Source: JANQKX01 sp039028695 (GTDB lineage: Bacteria; Pseudomonadota; Alphaproteobacteria; Kiloniellales; Kiloniellaceae). From it: a stretch of 6,944 bases of DNA. A program made the position numbers and the translations under genes. Shown one piece after another: positions 4,800 through 6,944 of this stretch. Within the stretch, counting starts at the first letter, position 1. The number at the start of each line of letters is the position of its first letter. Under the pieces are notes generated by a model, which ran no database searches, was not told the DNA's origin, and worked only from the letters and a program-made list of their open reading frames with translations. The DNA lies in contig JBCCHN010000190.1 in the NCBI GenBank assembly GCA_039028695.1, positions 1-6,944 of the forward strand. Reading direction: 5' to 3'.

Positions 4800-6944
4800 T
4801 GAATGGAAATGGCTCAAACACTGGTGAAAACAGCGGTTCTGTTGGCAAAACGTGGAACTTCGCGCTCAAAAAGCTTGGCACCAAACCGCGTCTAAAATTT
4901 ACTCTTATAATTGCTGCCATGTTTCTTTTGGTATCAATGTTTATACCATTTTCCATCATAGTTGATGAAAAAAGAAATCAAGACACAGCTATTGAACTTT
5001 TGGAAGATAATGCGGACCCAAAGCTAAGATTGTATGATCAAGTTGTTTGGGAAGCGCCGCTGGGAAAATGGGCCTGGATTTACTTACAAAGTAAATTTTC
5101 TGACGAAGAAATCGACATTGGATTTGTTGCTCCGAGCCGGGTCAAACTTGAATTCGTCGTCGCGGATAAAGCCACCGAGAATGCCGTCTTTAAGGACAAA
5201 GAGCCTTTGAAAGATGCTATTACTGGCAGCAAGAACTTCGTATCGTTCATACAACCCGCCAATATCGAGAATTTCTTGACAGAGATTAGAGAGCTCGAAC
5301 AAAAAGTAGGGCGCACAGAATTAAAAATTGCCGACGAAAATCTGGTAAATATCGACTATTGGACAACACAGTCTATTCTCGGAGAAGAAATTTTTTTGAA
5401 CTTTATAGATCGTGAAAAGGGCCTGGACGTTTCTGCATCGTACTCCAAAAAACACGGCAATGTTTCATCATTGCTTGATTTTAGTTTTACTGTCGGGGAA
5501 GCGTACCATGCAATACAGTTGATTAATGAGGAATTTCAGTTATTTAGCTATTCAATTTACAAACCTTCGATCGTCGATTCTTTTTTCAGCGAAGGTCCAA
5601 AAGACAATGCTTTTGCGATTGGAAGCTTTAGTGCTGTACCATTAAGACAGTTTTGTGGAGAGACCGAGGCACCTGGAAAACACCCTATACATGAGAGTTT
5701 TTCCATTGCAGCAACTACTACAAATGAAAAAACAAAAAAAAACAGTCATGAAGATTTTGTTGTTTTGCTTGTCCGACCAAAGTCCTTTAGACCGAATGGT
5801 TTGACAGGTGCAATCAATTTCTTTTACAGGACTTTTCAGTTAAGCAATATCGATACAAGTAATATCCAGTTGGCGCATCAAACGCTTAATGTTTATGAAG
5901 TTTTTGGCAGCCAAGTGAGATTGTTTGAAGACGATTTACTAAAAAGAATTGCTGATTGTAGCTTAAGTTCCAAAGACGCAGACTGTGAAAAATCTCTTTC
6001 TGCCAATGAATTGTACAAAAAAATTCGGGAAGCACAGCTAACCAACAAAGCGGATATTGTCGTGTATCTATCTGCTGAGTTGGAAATATCGGGTGTTGAT
6101 GGGGTTGCCTCGTCTATAGGCGCAGGTAACTTTGGGTCGATTGCTTTTCTCACCAAGGATGGAGTTAATAAACAATCTACCCTTATGCATGAGGTAGCCC
6201 ACTTGTTGGGAACATCACATGAGGTGTCACAAAATAGGAAAACAAACGATCGAAACATAGCAAACAGAGGGCATCTGATTCATGTGCCCATATGTTACAG
6301 GTCGTTTTTTTACGATTCTGGACCGGCGATTTCACTTGAAGATTTCGGTTTAAGAAATTGTGCATACAACACTGAAAACGATTGGGGAGCTCTTGGGGCG
6401 GAATTGAAATCATTATTGGCTTCGGCGGGCTGGGATTGGAATACACAATTTAACTTGCGAAGCACGCACCGAATTAGAAGCAAACCAGCATTCGGAACCG
6501 TTTCCGTGTCTGGTGATAGTCAGGCCATTCGTATTCCATTGTTTTCGACCAAAGATCGGCTGGACGATGATCATCCGTGCGCTAAATCACTTAGCGAGTA
6601 TGGCATGTACCAACCTGATTTCGGAAACTCTAGATTTTCAAACGCCAAATACATAGTTGAGCAAAAGCTTCCTGAAATTGCAAAATTGTCTAAAAAACAC
6701 ATACCTCCTACTAAGGACTCTCCGGACCCTGACCTCGATGTCAGTGTAGATCCTGCCTCAGTGAATCCTGATGTTGCACCTTCCGACGGTTCCGTGGACA
6801 TTGCTGAAAATTCGGACCCTGACCCCGATGTCAGTGTAGATCCTGCCTCAGTGAATCCTGATGTTGCACCTTCCGACGGTTCCGTGGACATTGCTGAAAA
6901 TTCGGACCCTGACCTCGATGTCAGTGTAGATCCTGCCTCAGTGA
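4799..6944 (+). CDS. Membrane-anchored metzincin-like metalloprotease with acidic repeats (partial at right edge)
   Basis: The frame is open from the ATG at 4799 to the window end, 715 codons with no stop; an in-frame TAA lies two codons before that ATG. A hydrophilic N-terminus with basic residues (KKLGTKPRLK) precedes one hydrophobic segment at about 34-55 (FTLIIAAMFLLVSMFIPFSI), predicted as an uncleaved anchor placing the rest outside the cytoplasm. Residues 56-430 resemble no domain I know. Around 437-474 the order ADIVVYLS, then a Gly-rich stretch, then STLMHEVAHLLGTSH fits the catalytic core of metzincin metalloproteases. It has the full HExxHxxGxxH motif (H464, E465, H468, G471, H474). 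The expected Met-turn is not seen; YRSFFYDSG (about 500-508) aligns in style with RTIMAY, with Phe replacing Met. From residue 643 onward come 30-residue acidic repeats. The ribosome site is weak (AGAG region). Coding is nearly certain; protease activity is inferred. Confidence 0.82.
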   Translation, partial: MNGNGSNTGENSGSVGKTWNFALKKLGTKPRLKFTLIIAAMFLLVSMFIPFSIIVDEKRNQDTAIELLEDNADPKLRLYDQVVWEAPLGKWAWIYLQSKFSDEEIDIGFVAPSRVKLEFVVADKATENAVFKDKEPLKDAITGSKNFVSFIQPANIENFLTEIRELEQKVGRTELKIADENLVNIDYWTTQSILGEEIFLNFIDREKGLDVSASYSKKHGNVSSLLDFSFTVGEAYHAIQLINEEFQLFSYSIYKPSIVDSFFSEGPKDNAFAIGSFSAVPLRQFCGETEAPGKHPIHESFSIAATTTNEKTKKNSHEDFVVLLVRPKSFRPNGLTGAINFFYRTFQLSNIDTSNIQLAHQTLNVYEVFGSQVRLFEDDLLKRIADCSLSSKDADCEKSLSANELYKKIREAQLTNKADIVVYLSAELEISGVDGVASSIGAGNFGSIAFLTKDGVNKQSTLMHEVAHLLGTSHEVSQNRKTNDRNIANRGHLIHVPICYRSFFYDSGPAISLEDFGLRNCAYNTENDWGALGAELKSLLASAGWDWNTQFNLRSTHRIRSKPAFGTVSVSGDSQAIRIPLFSTKDRLDDDHPCAKSLSEYGMYQPDFGNSRFSNAKYIVEQKLPEIAKLSKKHIPPTKDSPDPDLDVSVDPASVNPDVAPSDGSVDIAENSDPDPDVSVDPASVNPDVAPSDGSVDIAENSDPDLDVSVDPASV
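6188..6220 (+). other. Zinc-binding motif HExxHxxGxxH
   Basis: These eleven codons encode HEVAHLLGTSH. In metzincins the three His residues bind zinc and the Glu activates water. The preceding STLM and the upstream ADIVVYLS strand are in the usual spacing. The motif is complete, with no substitution at any signature position. Confidence 0.85.
6725..6944 (+). repeat. 90-bp tandem repeat, two full copies and a partial third
   Basis: The unit begins GACCCTGACC and repeats with a period of exactly 90 bases: 6725-6814, 6815-6904, and 6905 to the window end (40 bases). Copies 1 and 2 differ at a single base, CTC versus CCC in the fourth codon (Leu versus Pro); the visible part of copy 3 matches copy 1. 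Each unit encodes 30 residues starting DPDLDVSVDPASVNPDVAPS, strongly acidic and Pro-rich with no Lys, Arg or Cys. The period is a multiple of three, so copy number can change without breaking the reading frame. The array continues beyond the window. Confidence 0.95.

Noticed and set aside
4737..4817. Longer start for the lipoprotein at 4817 (208 residues)
   Set aside because: It would put 27 residues before the signal peptide and overlap the opposite gene; the start at 4736 has a well-spaced GGAG and places the lipobox Cys at residue 21.
5893..6446. Two minus-strand frames of 121 and 87 residues
   Set aside because: Antisense to the catalytic part of the metzincin-like gene, with no family resemblance.
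6571..6891. 106-residue minus-strand frame with Ser/Gly/Thr repeats
   Set aside because: It is the shadow of the 90-bp repeats; its repetitive look comes from the acidic repeats on the plus strand.
6725..6944. CRISPR-like array
   Set aside because: The 90-bp units are contiguous with no unique spacers and are in frame with a coding sequence.

Overview
The window looks like a mosaic from an alphaproteobacterium. The relaxase/MobC pair and the IS1182-type transposase resemble alphaproteobacterial versions; this is from memory of the families, with no database check. Base composition changes across the window: the left ~4 kb is moderately GC-rich, and the right ~2.8 kb is clearly AT-richer with a different codon style. 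This suggests at least two origins joined on a mobilizable plasmid or an integrated mobilizable element.

Layout. (1) About 1-390, minus strand: the N-terminal part of a PEP-hydrolase-like TIM-barrel protein. It runs off the left edge and has no ATG start near its conserved N-terminus. (2) 583-1617, minus strand: a decayed IS1182-family transposase with several frameshifts and a large internal deletion. (3) About 1700-3788, plus strand: a mobilization module. A zone of short repeats and three consecutive perfect inverted repeats (candidate oriT/operator) precedes a MobC-like relaxosome protein, an HUH relaxase with a long coiled-coil tail, and a possible 48-residue ORF. The three are joined by ATGA stop/start overlaps, the signature of translational coupling. 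(4) About 3789-4190: a non-coding stretch with several hairpins, across which composition drops from GC-rich to AT-rich. (5) 4191-6944: a divergent pair. On the minus strand is a small lipoprotein of unknown function. On the plus strand is a large protein, open at the right edge, with an N-terminal membrane anchor, a metzincin-type zinc site HExxHxxGxxH, and a C-terminal array of nearly identical 30-residue acidic repeats.

How the parts relate. Regions 3 and 5 look functional. Region 3 would nick and mobilize the DNA when a conjugation apparatus is supplied in trans, because no type IV secretion or coupling-protein genes are visible here. Region 5 looks like cargo: a predicted extracytoplasmic, membrane-tethered protease candidate divergently paired with a lipoprotein. 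This is the most likely place for something undescribed. The protease-like protein appears to carry Phe where the metzincin Met-turn would be, and the relaxase appears to carry His where its catalytic Tyr is expected.
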